DNA of 64,000 nt, taken from the NCBI GenBank assembly GCA_014549065.1, contig JACDOX010000109.1:223195-287194 (forward strand), written 5' to 3'. The notes under the pieces are model-generated. The model did no database searches. It was given only the letters and a program-made list of their open reading frames with translations, and was not told the DNA's origin. Shown piece after piece: positions 46,131-59,780 of the stretch. Source of the stretch: Cardinalis cardinalis (taxonomy: Eukaryota > Chordata > Aves > Passeriformes > Cardinalidae). Made by a program: the position numbers and the translations under genes. The stretch's first letter is position 1. Each line of letters starts with the position of its first letter.

Positions 46131-48359
46131 TAACCAAGGAAGGATTTCAAGTCCAGCACCGGTGTCCGAGCGTTTCTCATAAAGGATTTCACAGCAGATG
46201 ACCTGGCAGCTGATCTCGTGATCCAAGCTGCACGTATCCAAACAAGGCCCCCAGAGGGTCCCCTGCTTTCACATGCCGCTGTCCAGAGGTCCAGACTGAC
46301 CTCCTCACCCCCGTCTGGGAAACATTCCTGCTCCCGCCGGCTCATTCTTGCCGACAAACAGAGCAGGACCAGTGGGCACTTGCTGAAAGGGGACAAGAGA
46401 GGGGCCGTGAATGGAGCGTGTCTGGTACAACAATGCCAGACAATGTCTGTGAATGGGGTTGCAAACCGTGCTCCTGTTAGAGGGGCTGCCAGCAGCTTCC
46501 CTGCCCCCTCTCCTCCTGCTCTGCTCCCCTTTCAGAGGCACATCAGACCCAAAGACACACCAAAGGGGCGCACAATGTCACTAGGTGCTGTGTTTCTCCA
46601 TGTGACACCTGCCCTGTGTGCCACCTAAAACTGGTGGCAAGGACAAAACCAAAACTCTGAGTGCAAAAGCAGCAGTGTTACACTCTGGGATGGGCCACTG
46701 GCCTCCAGTTCTGGCACCACTAATGAGGCGTGGGGTTCAGACCTGGCTTGATTTTTCTTTGANTTAAGTTGTGGGTTTTGGATAAAAACAAAGCAAAAAA
46801 GAAACCATTTATCCACACTGTGACATTCTTCTCCCATCTAGTTTATAGCAAAAAATGGCTTCACAGAGAACATGAGATAAAAGCAGAACATGTTAAAGGT
46901 TTTATAGGATATACTTAAACTCGTCTCACTTATGCTTAACCAAATCTTGAGTAACTTTTCCAAAACAGGAGAGAGTGTCCAAATTTTACTGCTGAAGACC
47001 AGTATGCAGCCCAAAGCACAGAAGGAGTTTGGANAGTACCTGGGCCTAAATATTGTTCCTTTTACCCTGAGAAGATACAAAGTTTCANTGAAAATTCTTT
47101 AAATTACTTCCAATTATGTAGGAAAATTTGAATTGAAATTAAATATATTTTCTACTACTTATTACCAGTGCTGATCACAAGTGACCATTATGTCTACAGG
47201 ACTAGCCTTTGGTACTGCCTTACCCTCTAGTCCACAGTCTTGCAAAAAGGAAATAAAAGGAAATTATGGGTTTGCCATATGAAACAGCAAGTGCCATATG
47301 AAAATCTCTTCCCAAGAGGCTCTATAAGCCTCAGAAAGGCTATTCTGGGTGTTGAATCAAAAGCTGGGGAGCTCCAGTTGGGAAACCCACAGTATCCTCC
47401 TCAGGAATTTGGGATTTCTCCTCTTGGGAACCCACCAGTAACTCTAGCTCTACATCTGCAAATGCCCTTTGGGACAGGAGCAATTGGGTCAAGGCTGAGA
47501 CTGTGAATCTTAGTAAAACACAACAAAAATCCTTCAAAGACTGGGAGCTTTCAGGATCAAAGCCACCTCATCTGACTGATGTGTCCATCTACATTTCTCT
47601 GTCTGCAGAGCTCTGCATGGGTCTATCTGCAAAATAAAACTTCCTGCCTGTATTTTAGATCATTTCCCAAAAGCATATTTGGGATGTGAACGTCCAGGAT
47701 GACCTGCCCAGACCTATATCAGCAGCTAATTTAAGCCAGCTAGAAAACCCGTGGGTGGTCACAGCAGGGTGAGGGGCACCAGCATCATCTGCAAGAGCAG
47801 CCTCAAGAGCAAGTCTGTTCTACTTGGGCCAAGCTGGAAGAAGGGACTAAATTCTGTCCTGGTGTAAGCAGGGCTCCCAGAGCCATCACAAAGGCCACAC
47901 TTTGCTGGGAAGGCAGCCTGACAGCTTAGGGGAAAAAACAATTCAGCAGCAGGCCCAGCTGCTGCAGGCAAAGCAAACAGACAGGAAAAGCCCCCAGCAG
48001 TGGCCACGGGGCCAGCCCTGGCCACAGGGTCCCCGTGGGGCTGGTGGCAGCGCAGCTGAGGGGAGCTGGGCTGAGCCCCCGTGCCACAGCGTCCCCCGGG
48101 AGGGTGGGCAGCCGGGGGTGACACAAAGCAGACTCCAGGCTGGTTTATCTTGTGCTGGTTTATCCCAGGAGCAGGAAAGCGTAAAGGTGGTTTAAAAAAC
48201 CACAGCTTTTTGTTGTTGTTGTTGGGTGGTGGAGGTTGCCCCTTTTGGAACATCTGGGCCTCTCCTGGAGCGTGNGCTGTGGGCAGAGCAGAGCCTCTGG
48301 CCCTGAGCCTGCAATGCCCAGAGGACAGCCAGGGCTTACGTGGCAGATAAAAGCAATGG
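46131..48359. other. Non-coding spacer, no gene seen
   Basis: It contains a perfect GLI-type word TGGGTGGTC (47752-47760), a short inverted repeat GTGGTTT-AAA-AAACCAC near 48187 and a (GTT)n run at 48211-48224. Frames of 128-164 codons are unrecognised and overlap opposing frames. Confidence 0.45.
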
Positions 48360-48860
48360 AGCAGGAGGAAGTGGGAGGTTAAAACAATAAGGAGAAATTT
48401 TTATTTAAAAATGCATGCTCCTATCTGTTTAGTATAAATATTTTAGTTGTATGGAGGGATTTTAAACACCCACGGGAGCTTGATTTGCAGTTAAATTCAG
48501 TGAGGTTTAGGTGCATCAATCTGGGAGTGTGCTGGTCTGGACAGAACTAACACTCTTCCTGTGGGTGTGGAGCCACAAAATCAGTGGTGACCTCCAAAGC
48601 TTAACATCCCAGGGACAAAGTGACCTCCCTTCCCTGGAAACTCGGCCCTGGCCGGCTGCTCCCCCCTGCCCTGGAGGCAAGGCAGGGAGGGAGGGAGGGG
48701 AAGAGCCTTCCCCTTCTCCCCGGGCTCATAACCAGCTAAGTTTTTGTCTCGTTATGCCTTTTAACACAAGTAAATCCAAATAACTGGGCAGTAATGAATT
48801 ATAAATGGAACAAAAATGAATATACTATTAATACTACTCCCAGAAGGGGATAAAAGGGAT
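48360..48860. promoter_or_regulatory. Two AT-rich candidate elements around a GC-rich core
   Basis: The flanks at about 48385-48515 and 48720-48860 are AT-rich with AAAATGCATGC, GTATAAATATTTTAG, AGTAATGAATTATAAATGG and ATACTATTAATAC words. The core at about 48630-48715 is GC-rich and holds a G-quadruplex motif. No gene seen. Confidence 0.35.
48685..48700 (+). other. G-quadruplex motif
   Basis: GGGAGGGAGGGAGGGG has four G-runs with single-nucleotide loops, the most stable class of intramolecular quadruplex. Confidence 0.8.
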
Positions 48861-51800
48861 CAGCAGCTTTATCCCATGGTGCAGCTGAGAACTGACAGGC
48901 AGGCTGGGCTGACATTCAGAGGCCACTCACTTTTCATGAGGGAAAATAAAATCCCTGGTGAAGGCGAGGCAATATTTCCCCACTCCTGCACAGGAGCCCT
49001 GGCTGCATTCCCGCCCAATCCCNAACACTGGGGCTCCTTCCCCTAAAGCAACAGCTCCTGAGAGGCACAGCCCTGGAAGGGATGCACAGGGGATGCTCAT
49101 GTGGCCACCAAGCAAGCCCTGCTCCTCCTCCTCCAGTCNAACACACTCGTATAAAAGAGGGAAGAAATAAAACCCAGTGCTTAACAACCTCCAGGGCTCT
49201 GGGTGCTCCAGCAGCCGGACCCCGGGCAGGAGGGAAGCCAAGGCCTGTCCTGGCACTGACTTTCCCTCAGCCAGGTGCCACGGGGCACCCATGCCTCTGG
49301 TAAGGCCCTGGCCCTGCTGCTGCACAGGAATGACNGGAGATAAGGGCAGTGATGATCGCTGAATTATCCTCTACAACAGCTTTGAGAGAAGGGGAAGGGG
49401 TGCAGCTGCACNGCAAGGCCGTCCCTGCCCCCTCACTCTCCCTGCAGTGGTTTGGATATCAGTGAGGATCACCCCTGATTTCTATTTTTAACTCCACCCA
49501 GATCCAGAAAGTTGCTGAGCACCTCTCTAATCCTCAAGCACTGGGCAAAGCCAGTNGAGCACACACTTAAACTCTTTTATACATTTGAAAGTGTGGATAA
49601 ACTTCACGTGTTCAGCTCCAGGCCCTTTCTGGCCACAGTGCCTTTGAAAGGCAGCAGCTCCAGGGCTCATTCCTGCACCTTGTGCAGNCCAGAGGTCACA
49701 GAGCCTCTGGAACCAACACAAGGGTTCATCTCAACGGCAGCAACAGAAAAAAGAAACTTTGGAGATGGTCTACGGTGGAGTTTCTTCGGTCATCAATCTC
49801 GTTGCTAATTTTGGCAAATTTTTACTTTTTTCACTGTGCAATTCTCTCCCTCTGGCTCTGGAAAAAGCCTGCAGAGACTGATGGGTGAAAACTGCACAGA
49901 GCAAGGGAGCTGGGCAAATGAGGAAAAACATTTTCCTTTTCTCTCCCCTTCTGCAGGGCCACTAACACCTGGTGCCACCCACAGGGCAGCAGGTACAGGG
50001 GGGCCCAGCAAAGTGCTTGTGCCCCGAAGCTGTGGCAGGGCTTGGTCCTGCTGTGCTCAGCCAGGGCAAAGCTTCACCTTNACATGGGTGGGACCAGGAC
50101 ACACCAACATGTGCAGAAGTAGCTTGGAAAGCAGCTTTGAAAGCTGTTTCTAACAATGACTTGGCTAATTTGGGTAGAAAAGGAGGAGCTTCATTTTTGC
50201 ACGTTTCAGTGGAAGTGCTTTAAAGTGGACAGGTTTTCTTCTCAACAGCAACGTTTGGGCTGAACTCAGCCCCTCCAATCCACTTCCCTCATCCTCTTTG
50301 TCTTTCACTTGGCACAATCATTTATACACAAATGAACCACTCCCAGGTTAATCCTCCCCGTGTCCTTCCCCCNGCTCCATGGCAGAGCAGGCATGCCCTG
50401 CTCTGTGTCTCCCAGGAGACAGAGATAAATAATTGGATCATTGATAGTGTTTCAAGAAGAGTTAAAAAGAAGAAGAAGCCTCCAGCCACATCACATGAAG
50501 AGGATGCAACACGTCCCAGAGCCCTTGGTGACACTAACGCTGTTTGCTATTGTGCTTATGTCACTCTTTGCCCTTACAAGGATTAGATAATTTGAAATAA
50601 TAAATTGCCATTCCTTCACCAATACTTTGGAAACAACACCAGCCTGTGCCTTCACTCACAGCCCATGGTTTCTGTAAGAACTGGTAGATTATTTAACAGC
50701 TACCATCAGGCCTGGGGATGCAGGCAGCACTCAACCAAACTAATGGAGGGATAAAAGCAGCCAACAAAGCTCCTTTCACTGCCCAGTGATCAAGAAATAC
50801 AAAGTTCACCTTCAGNGCCTAATGTACAGATTTTAAAAAAACCCTTCAGCAGGTGCATAGATTATTTTCATGTCTGACCTTACCCACTTGAGCCTTCCTT
50901 GACACAGAAAGCCATCCCTGCCCACCAGGATTTGCTCACTTAAGCATGTTCTGCTCAGCCTCAGAGCAGCAGCTCTCATCGCAGGGGCTCGTGGCTCTGG
51001 TGCAGGTGCACATCGTGTGAGCCCAGCCAAAATAAAGCACCTGGCTGTGCCTCCTGTGGGGGGCCCTGCTCCTGAGCTTCCCTGCTCTCCCGGGGCCAGG
51101 GACACCTGCACAGAGGGGGGACATTGCTCCCGCCACCGCCCACGGNGACACTGCAGGAGATCTTTGGAGCCAGGTGATTAATGGGGCCGGGCTCTGGTCC
51201 CTGCTCCCACAGGGAAGGTGCAGGCCTCAGAGAGTGCCAGGAGGAGAGCTCTGTGCCCTGGGGCTGGCAGCAGTGACAAACTGTCCTCCAGCTGCTGACT
51301 GTGACCTGCTGTCCCCAGCCTGCCGGCCCTGCTGCCCCCCAGGCCGCTCTGTCCTGGCACGGACAGGTACCCCAGGCACAGCACCAGCTCCCCATCCCAC
51401 AGCCAGGGTACCACCGTATCCATGGAGACTGGCCCTGCTGTGGTCACCATGGAAACACCCAGCAGTGCTCAGGTGATGCTCAAGCACTGGGGAAGTGGCA
51501 AGGGGACTGTCCCACGCTGACCCCACAGGGGTGAGAGCACGATCCCAACCATGGGAAAACCAACAAAACCCAAAAAAGCACGGCAGCAGAGATGCAGAAA
51601 CACCACACATCTCTTCATCCTTCCTCCTGGGCAACGTGGCCTTCCAGCAAGACTGGTAACATCTCCCAAAGAAACCCCGAGAAGAGAAAAGAAAAAGAAA
51701 ATGTCTTTTCATGACACGTGGGGTGGTGCCGTGAAACTTTGTCCCAGCTGCACTGGCTGGCTCCAGCTCACAACCAGCACAGGCCTTGCAAGATGAACAG

Positions 51801-52969
51801 AGCCCTCAGGTCTGGGTAAGTAAAAAGCTTAAAAAGTGACTTTCTCCAAAGGAGATGGAATTTTAATTGTTGTCACTGCTGCTCTGACTCACAATGTTTT
51901 GCACAGAAAAAGAATGACCATGCCAGAATGACCCAGAACTCATGTTAGGGTATGGACATGCCAGTGCACTGATGGATTTATTTACTATTTTATGGGATGT
52001 GCACCCAGCCTCTGTCATCAGCCCTGTGTCCACTTGGGTCATGGAAGAGCGAGTCAAAAATCACCACAATTTCTGAAAGCTACTTCCACTGCAGCCCCAA
52101 GAAGCCGTCNGTGAGCTGGGCTGTGTCAGCAGCACAGTCTGGCTTTGCATCTCCACTGCCCTGACCATGGGGAGCAGGGGAATATCCCAGCAATTACAGC
52201 CAATCCCCGGGTGACCCATCCAGAATAACCAGTTTTAATAGCGTGTCACTGCTCTGTCTCATGAAGCAGCAGTGAACGGGCTCTAAGAGGTGCAGTGGGG
52301 GGACCTGCCCCTGCCAGGGCCTGCCCCGTGAGGGGCTCAATCATCAGCATCCACACACCCACCCCTTGGTGTCCCCACCACTGTCCCAATCCTTCCCCAG
52401 CTGCCTCCTCTTCCCTAACCTGCCGTGCTTTCAAGGAAAGCAGTGTTTCCCCACAACAGAGGATAAAATGCTGAATTTAAGGCACTAAAACTTTTCATTC
52501 TATTTTAACGGTTCAAAGGTCACCTTTGCCTGAAAAATAACATCTCACACTCCCTGCCCTGAGCCCCCCAAAGCCTACAGAAGGCTTGGAAGAGAGAAGG
52601 AAGTTCAGTTTTCTTCCCTTTCTCCACCCAAATGTCTTCTACTGACTGCAAAACCTGTAGGGACATCCTCGCGACACCCAAATTCCCAGAACAAACTTCA
52701 AAGCACTGAGAGCTAATATTAGCATTTTTCATAATGTTGCAATGATTATATTGTGTTATAAAACCTTACAAATTATTTAAAAGGGNTTTTTTGGCCTTTA
52801 ATATTAGAGACTAGGCAGATAATTTGTGTGATTTCAGGTGCTGAGCTGACTGGCTGAGCCATGGTGCTGCATGGGCACCAGTGGGTCAGTTGAGATCATT
52901 GCTGGGACAAACAATCCACAGCCATGCACATTCCTGAAAAATGTCACCTTGCAGGGATCCAGAAGCAGG
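48861..52969. other. Long GC-richer spacer with many chance ORFs
   Basis: GC-rich stretches near 48990-49340 and 50930-51540 give frames of up to 161 codons (minus, 51227-51712) that overlap others on both strands. None resembles a known protein. No repeat family recognised. Confidence 0.45.
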
Positions 52970-53065
52970 TTAAACAAAACAAAACAAAACAAAAAACCTC
53001 AACCAAATAAAAAAAAATTAAAAAAAAAAGAACCCCACCAAAACAAAACAAACAAACGGAAATAA
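52970..53065. repeat. (AAAAC)n and A-rich low-complexity tract
   Basis: Several AAAAC units (about 52971-52993) grade into interrupted A-runs and further AAAC-type units to about 53058. Lysine/asparagine-rich translation over it is an artefact. It could be the tail of a lost retroelement, but no element body is visible beside it. Confidence 0.85.
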
Positions 53066-54609
53066 TTAAACTACATTGTGTTTACAGTGATGTAAAAAAA
53101 TCACCTTCCACNGATTTATTAAATAACTGCTGTAAAAGTCAGCCTAGAAGCAAATTACACCCAGAATCCAGGAATCCATGGTACAGACACCAACAATTCC
53201 TAAAGTTGGTTAGAGTTCAATCTTGATGAGAGCACACATCAGATTTCTGCAAACCAAAATAATACATACCCCCAAAAAAAACCTTAAACCCCAATATTAC
53301 TATTTTTAAAGAGTGGAAATACTGGTGTTTTTAAATGTTTTTATGGGGCAGTGCAATATTTCCTCAATTATGTGACTAATGAAAAATAGTTAAGCTTAAA
53401 AAAAGGATCTGGTACAGGCTCTGCACTCAGAACTTTTACTACCTACAGAGAGGGTTTAATTACAAAGGTCTTGTCCACAAGGTCAGGAAGAAGAAAACTA
53501 AAGGGAGTCTGATCCTGATTTACTGTGACTCCCTATCCCCACTCCCATACTGTCAGAGGTGCTTTTCCATTGTAACATAATTTATATTCACTTTGAAGAT
53601 ACTTCATGGGGCACGGGGAGACGTGGGCTCTGCTGAGGATGACACGAGCCCATTCTAACTACAAGGATTTAGCCTGGGATGAAGGAGTGTGTTATCAGCT
53701 GAGATCAGATCTGGAATGCTGCCCTGTACCTTGCTGGCTTTTTCAGGGGCAGGTTGAAAGAGCACAGCGCAGCTTTGGTCAAAGGAGAGGGCCCAACACC
53801 TCCTGGGTGGCCCTTGGCCAAAGCAATGCTCCTACAGACACGCCTTCACACAGGTTCTTGTTTCGGAAAAGCAACTACAAGGCAGGTGTTGCATTTTTCT
53901 ACAGGACTGGGGAGCCAGCAAGGAGAAATTCTCCGAAGCAATACAGAGAGAAAAAAGTGAGGGAAAAAAAGCCTTAAGAGGAAGCAGGCTGTGGCTACAG
54001 GAAAGCATATTTCTCTAAAAACACCTCAGGAAGTTATGTTATTTTAAATTTTTCAGCTGCCACCCTCAGAAGAAGCGCACGTTCCACTTTATCATGCAAA
54101 GGGAAGAGAAAACGGAGCACCATAAATCGGAGTTGTGCTTACAGAGAAGGTGCTGTTTATCTGTCTGATATTTAGACTGACCTTTGCTGGGTTGTGGAGT
54201 TTGTCTGTCTGCAAATCCTCAAATCTCAAACAGAGAACACTGCCGAGCACCAAGTGACCTGCGGGGGGATGAAATATTATCTCCTGCTCTGTATACAACT
54301 TCTTCCCCAGGAGCCTCACCAGCGCCAGCCCTTNATCTCCAGCCTCTCCTGGGGCTGGGGGGCTGCAGGGCACCCCTTGTGCCAGCACCACGCTCTGGTG
54401 TGAGCCTGGGCTCCTCACTCCCGTCTGTCTGATCAGCAGACACACAACCTGGCAGAACCTCACTCCAGCCCCGCTTTGTCCGCGGTCCCCTCCGCTCCCG
54501 CCACTCGCGCACAGTGGCAAAACCTGGGCAAAGCCCCACGGGGGAAATCTCAGAAGCACACACACCCAGCTCCCATCCCAGCTGCACTTTGTCTTCCCAG
54601 AGTTGCTTC
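53066..54609. other. Non-coding spacer, no gene seen
   Basis: AT-rich to about 53480, then mixed and GC-rich near 54300-54560. Frames of up to 157 codons overlap on both strands. Nothing recognised. Confidence 0.45.
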
Positions 54610-54880
54610 ATGCCCGCCTTAGAACGCTGGAGTGGGTTCTTTTAAATCAACCCTTGGAAGATGATCCTGCACCAGAGATGGCACCGGCGCTGCTTTTGTT
54701 ATCCCCAGGAAAATGTATTGCTGTGTTTTTGCCAACCGCCTCCGCTGCCAGTGCTTAAGATTCAGCGCTGGAGCTCGTGCCTTCCCCTTGCTTAGCCTTC
54801 CAAAGCCTTTTGCAAACATTTAAATAAACAGCCCTAGGAAGTAAGTATTAATAAATACATTTTACAGAGGCTGATTTAGT
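54610..54880. promoter_or_regulatory. Candidate conserved non-coding element
   Basis: The block keeps several CpGs in a non-repetitive setting (ACCGGCGC, AACCGCCTCCGC) and ends in AT-rich CATTTAAATAAACAGCC and AAGTATTAATAAATAC words. A 66-codon minus-strand frame is unrecognised. Texture suggests regulatory DNA. Confidence 0.35.
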
Positions 54881-57800
54881 CCAGCCAGTAGGAGTTATGC
54901 ACACACGAATTAGCAGCAGACTCAGAAGTCNCTGTGCCTCCAGTCCAAGTGCTGCCAGACAAAAGCTGGCTGCAGTCACTTCCCGAGCATCCCAGAAAAA
55001 GAGACTCTCACTCCACCAGCCAGTCCCCTTGCAAACTTCTTTCAAGAGCCTGAGACCNCATGACATAGTCAGGTTCACCTAAGTGGGCTGAAAGCAGTCC
55101 TACCCTAATTTCCATCCACCCCGCCAGGAAGCCCTTTCCAGGGGAGCACCTCCAGTCCTTCCCTCCAGCNACAGGAGGGATCCCTTATGAGTTAATGCTC
55201 AATGTAGCAACAGGCAAGATTTGTGAATGAACAGGCCAGAGGACTGTCAGGCCAATCTTCTCACAATGATGGCTTATTCACAAAAACTGGGCTTTGAACA
55301 ACCTAATTAGGACTAGGAATACATCATCTGGACAGTACTGAGAAAAGTGAAATATGTTGCAATTGCCAACGCTCTCTCTATTGTTTCCAGTATCAGCTGA
55401 GCAGCCAAGGAAACCTCCTTCCTTGAGCAGGAAAAGGGCACAGCAGGCTCCACATGCCTCTGCTTGTGCAATCTGAGGACACCCCAGTGAAAACCCCAGG
55501 CTGAGGAGCAGCAGCTGGGCCCTTTTTCCTTGGTGTTCAAACCAGCCCAGGTGTGATATCCCCATCCACCNAGACCCGAGCCAGCTCTGGTGATGGCCAC
55601 AGCGGTCACTCCTCTGCCCAGAGTTAAAGCCCAGGACTGAAACTCGGCCTTAAACCCCTCTAAAGGTGCATCTGGGGGCACAACACCTGCAGGCAGCAGT
55701 GACCCAACCACCCTTCCGCCCTTGCTGGCATCCCTCTGGCTGATCTCCGTAGCAGGGCACTGCAGGCCTCTGGTGGGGTTATCACCCACCATGGAGGGAG
55801 TGATTTCATCCATCTGCACACAAATGAGGAAGATGAGCACCTGTCCTTTCCCACAGAGGCTTTCCCTACCCACATCTCCACTGGTGGCCTCCCTGCCACC
55901 AGCAAAAGGGGACGTGGCAGAGCCCAGGCGTGAGCTGGAAGAGTTAATCCTCCAGCATTTAAGCACAGATGGAGCCAGGGAGGACTTTCCTTCTTTAAAA
56001 GTACAACTGTTGTTCTGTTTTCCTCAGGTGCAGATTCATTAGCTCTTGACTGGCTCTCCTGGCTTGCTGACTACTTGTGGAAAAAGCCATTTACCCTGGT
56101 GAATGTCAAGGTTAGTTCAAACCGTCCTTGTCATCAGTCTCTCTGGCAGAAGGTCAGGGAGAAGCTTTCCTCAAATGGGCAGCATCAAACAAAGCAGAGG
56201 CTGACTTAACTCATGTAAGGAAAGGAGACCTTCCCTGCTAGGCAATAAGGACAGGAGATTAACCCCTCTCTCTCCCCCAGCTCCTTCAGGTATCCAACCT
56301 CCACGCCCATGGGGCTGNTCACATCCTCATCTCCCTTTGCTGGCACACCCAGGCACAGCAAACCTTCCAGGGAAGACTCATCCTCCAAAAATGTTATTCC
56401 AGCAACAGCTCATGTCCCTTTTCTTTAATTATTACTGTTTGTTTTGACTTTCAGTTTAATTCTTACACCTCTGGCACCACCAGCCTCCTCACTAGGTCAT
56501 ACGGGAAGCATCGCAGCACATCACCAAGCAATAACAACCCATTTAATAATTCCTGTTATTCCTACAGAACATGATGGGATGTCTTCAAGGTGGTAGGAAG
56601 CCCCTCCATATATGCAAAGAGAAGCACATGTGGTACTTAATGAAAAAGAAGAAAAAAAAAAGAAAAAAATCCCAATCCTGCCAAGCCTCTGTACCCTTTT
56701 GTGTGCTGCGAATGAGCTGGCTCACAGGATAATTAATTTCAAAAGGAAATATTTTTGGAGGTAACACTTTTGATAAGAATACCATAGGTAAATTAGAGGA
56801 AAAGTTCTCTAGCATCTGGAATGGGTTACACCCACAGGGCTTTAGCATAAGAAAATGAACGGGGGAACAAGAGAGGAAACTTTCGGTGCTCCTTTCATGC
56901 TCTCCATTCACATGGGAAGATTTAGAGGAATTTTTCAGCAGAAGGGAATGGTGATAAATTATAAATGGAAAAAAAAATACTGATGTTTTNAACACTCAAT
57001 CTTGCAGCATTACCAGCTTGCTCCTAGGGTTTCACTCTCTACCCTCTCCTAGGCCAGAAGGGTAGGGCCAGCTCTGAGGGTCCCATCCAGAGAGCCACCT
57101 CTGCCACCCATCTGAGGGTGCTGGGACCAAAGGGAGGCAGAAAGGATGGACATGTCCTCACTGCAAAAGGCAGAGCACACCCGTGCCAAACAGACACTGT
57201 GAGGAAGAATCAAGATTAAGGAAATAAAGTGTTTGCTGTCTTACAGCATTTCTCAGCTGGGAGACCCAGAGCCTTCTGTAAAAAGCTCATTAGGAATCTT
57301 AACACAGAAGGAAAAAGTGCTGCAATTATGGAGATTCAACTCCAAATCTTTTTGGAGACCGTAGTAGCTTTTGAATTCTCTCATTCACCTCTAAGGCACA
57401 AGAGGAGCTTGGTCTGAGAGCTNTGGTGCAGAAGAGCTCTCCTGTAAAGCAATACTCACCTACAGTCAATTAGACATTAGCCGGTGCTTTGAAGTTTCGA
57501 GACTCTGAGATTCTTCAAAGAAGGTCTGTCTTGAACCAGGACTTCAGCCGAGGTCAAACACGGCACCCAGACCTCGCTTCAGACGTCTCTGCCCTCGCAA
57601 CAACAAACATGGTTTGTGGTATTTCTAATTTGTGGAGGTTTCTGAGAGATGAGCAGATCAAAAATGTAAATGGCTTCAGCCCTGGGGTCAAGCAGGCAAT
57701 CTGTGCCAGCGTGTGAAGGAAATGAGTATGACAGTTCACAAAACGTTGCTTCCAGGAATAAGAGCTCTCCCTTTCCTAACAAGCCAATGGTGGGCTCTCA

Positions 57801-59479
57801 GAGGATGCTCTGAATCCCAGTCTCCCTCTGAATTCCCTCTAGGCTGCATCTGGAGAGCAGATCCTGGGCCTGTCAGAAGACAGATCTGTCTACTTGGAGG
57901 GCCCAGGCTTGGACCTAACTTTTGGTTCCCTCATGTTTCAGCATCTGCCTGGCTCGCTGGGTCGGGATTCAGAGGGGCCTGTGCTTTTTACCCCTGTGCA
58001 AATGAGTCCTGCAAAAACCCCTTCCCTGCTTTTATTGTCTGCAAGACTCCTTTCCACACTAATTCTGCACTTGTAAAACACTCCTGCAAAATGAAGCCAG
58101 AGATGTACAAGGCCTGTCCTGTCCGCTTCCATTAGGGATGGGGAGCATTCCTATCAGTTTGAAAGTAGGTCGAGGCCTTTTCATGTTCATTCAGTTTTCA
58201 GGTTTCATTTTTACACACACGCACATATTCTAGGTGGGGCTGATGGCACTGTCTATTACTAAGGTTGTATGACACTTCCCATTATAAGGGACTGTTTCAT
58301 TTGCTTATAACTTCTGCCAAACTCAAACCAGACCTTTTCTGTAATTGCNGCTTCCAGCTGCTGGAAGAGGGGCCTTGGAGAGAACAACGGGAATCATTTT
58401 TCCCTGGGTATCTCCAGGTCTCAGAGACACAGAAAAGGAAACAGCTTCATTTAATGGGGGGAGAAGAGGACACGTGAGGAAGACTGTGAGGGTGGAAAAA
58501 AATCCACGGGATAACAGGTCAAGCAAAATTGAAATATGGGATGGGAAAGATGGGTTACAGCTGGCCTTGCCTGGGTGGACGCAGACTCTGCAGAAAGGAG
58601 CTGGTGCTAAATGATGAGGGGAAGAGCAAGGCTGTTTGGGCTAAGTCATGAGATAAAAACAGTTGTAGGAATAAAAATAATAATAATTTTTTTTNAAATA
58701 NACGCTGTGCCTGGGCAAGCAATGAGACTGGGAGTCAGGTGACAACAGTGAAACAGTGGAGCTGGACAAGGCCACAATGGTGGGGCAGGCTGGGTGAGGA
58801 AGCAGGAACAGAATCCAGCTGAAGGGTCGGTGCAGAAGGTCACTGAATCACACCAGTTGGTCTGTGTCAATGGGAAAATGTCAGGGATGTCCCACAGTAA
58901 AGGAAGAACTTTGAATGAACTTCCCAACCTATCCTGGAAAAATGAAAGCAGCACAAAGCTGAGTTCAACAGACACGGAGTCTCCTTTGCTTAGAAACAGG
59001 CACTACTTGTGCTCATCAGCAAGGGGAAGGAGAGGCCTTTCAGCCCCCTTATCCCAAAACAGCATCAACTTCTGCCACTGCTTCCAGCATAAACACTGGG
59101 TAGGAGGGGAAAAATCATAAAATNATCAGTAAGATTAAAGAAAACCACACTGACAAAGACTACCTGAGTGGTGAGAGGAAAGAGCTACAGAGGGAAGCCA
59201 GCCAAGCACTCATGGGCAAGTGCTCCCTTCGAGTCTCCCTGTGACCCTGACCCTGGAAAGATGAGAACTGAGGTACCTCAACCCCTAGTGAGTTCTGTAA
59301 ATACAAGTTATATCTTCCCTATCGCTGCATTTCCTGACATAATTCTTAGGAACTATTTGCATATCCAGGGATCCACCAAAAAAAAAAAAAAAATTAGGTG
59401 AGATCATGAGGTAAAATTAGACTGGGTGCAGATGGGAGAAGGTTAAAACCACTCTTTGCNTCCGTGCTTGGAGCTGGGA
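54881..59479. other. Long non-coding spacer, includes the longest ORF of the window
   Basis: The minus-strand frame at 55313-55966 (217 codons) is the longest in the window, but it has an ambiguous base, overlaps other frames and shows no domain. An A-run lies near 56654-56669 and another at 59379-59395. A 140-codon plus frame at 57713-58135 is cysteine-containing but has no zinc-finger spacing. No gene can be supported. Confidence 0.45.
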
Positions 59480-59780
59480 GGCGCGAGAGCATCTCGCAGT
59501 AGGAACGCGGCGCTGCGGAGATAATTTGTGTCAAATTGAAGCTCTGCATTGACAGATAGCTAAGTACAATAACAATTATAATAATAAAAGCCAGGCCCCA
59601 GCACATGCTGCGTGCACGGACATCTCTTGCCCTTGAAAATAGCAAGNGAACGGTGGAGCTCTGTGTAACCATCACTTAAGTAAGCTAAAAAACGCCTGAG
59701 CTAAAAGCGACTGTGTTTCCTGATGAATTGAAGAGAGGAGTTTGCTGATGCAAAGTCTTAACTGCAGGTTTGAAATGGCA
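59480..59780. promoter_or_regulatory. Strong candidate conserved non-coding element
   Basis: The block opens with a CpG-containing edge (GGCGCGAGAGCATCTCGC, 59479-59496) and continues CpG-poor with the MEIS/TGIF word TGACAG at 59550-59555, the SOX word AACAAT at 59571-59576 and TTATAATAATAAAAGCC. No open frame of note. Good enhancer texture. Confidence 0.4.

Noticed and set aside
22525..47760. Two perfect GLI-type words (TGGGTGGTC) at 22525 and 47752
   Set aside because: A 9-mer is expected about once by chance in 64 kb on two strands, and neither lies in a strong candidate block.
51227..51712. 161-codon minus-strand frame
   Set aside because: Lies in a GC-rich patch with at least five other frames across the same bases. 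No domain is visible.
55313..55966. Longest open frame (217 codons, minus strand)
   Set aside because: No domain or family recognised, an ambiguous base inside, several overlapping frames on both strands, and no splice or start context.
57713..58135. Cysteine-containing frame resembling a zinc-finger tail
   Set aside because: The cysteine and histidine spacing does not fit C2H2 or another finger class.
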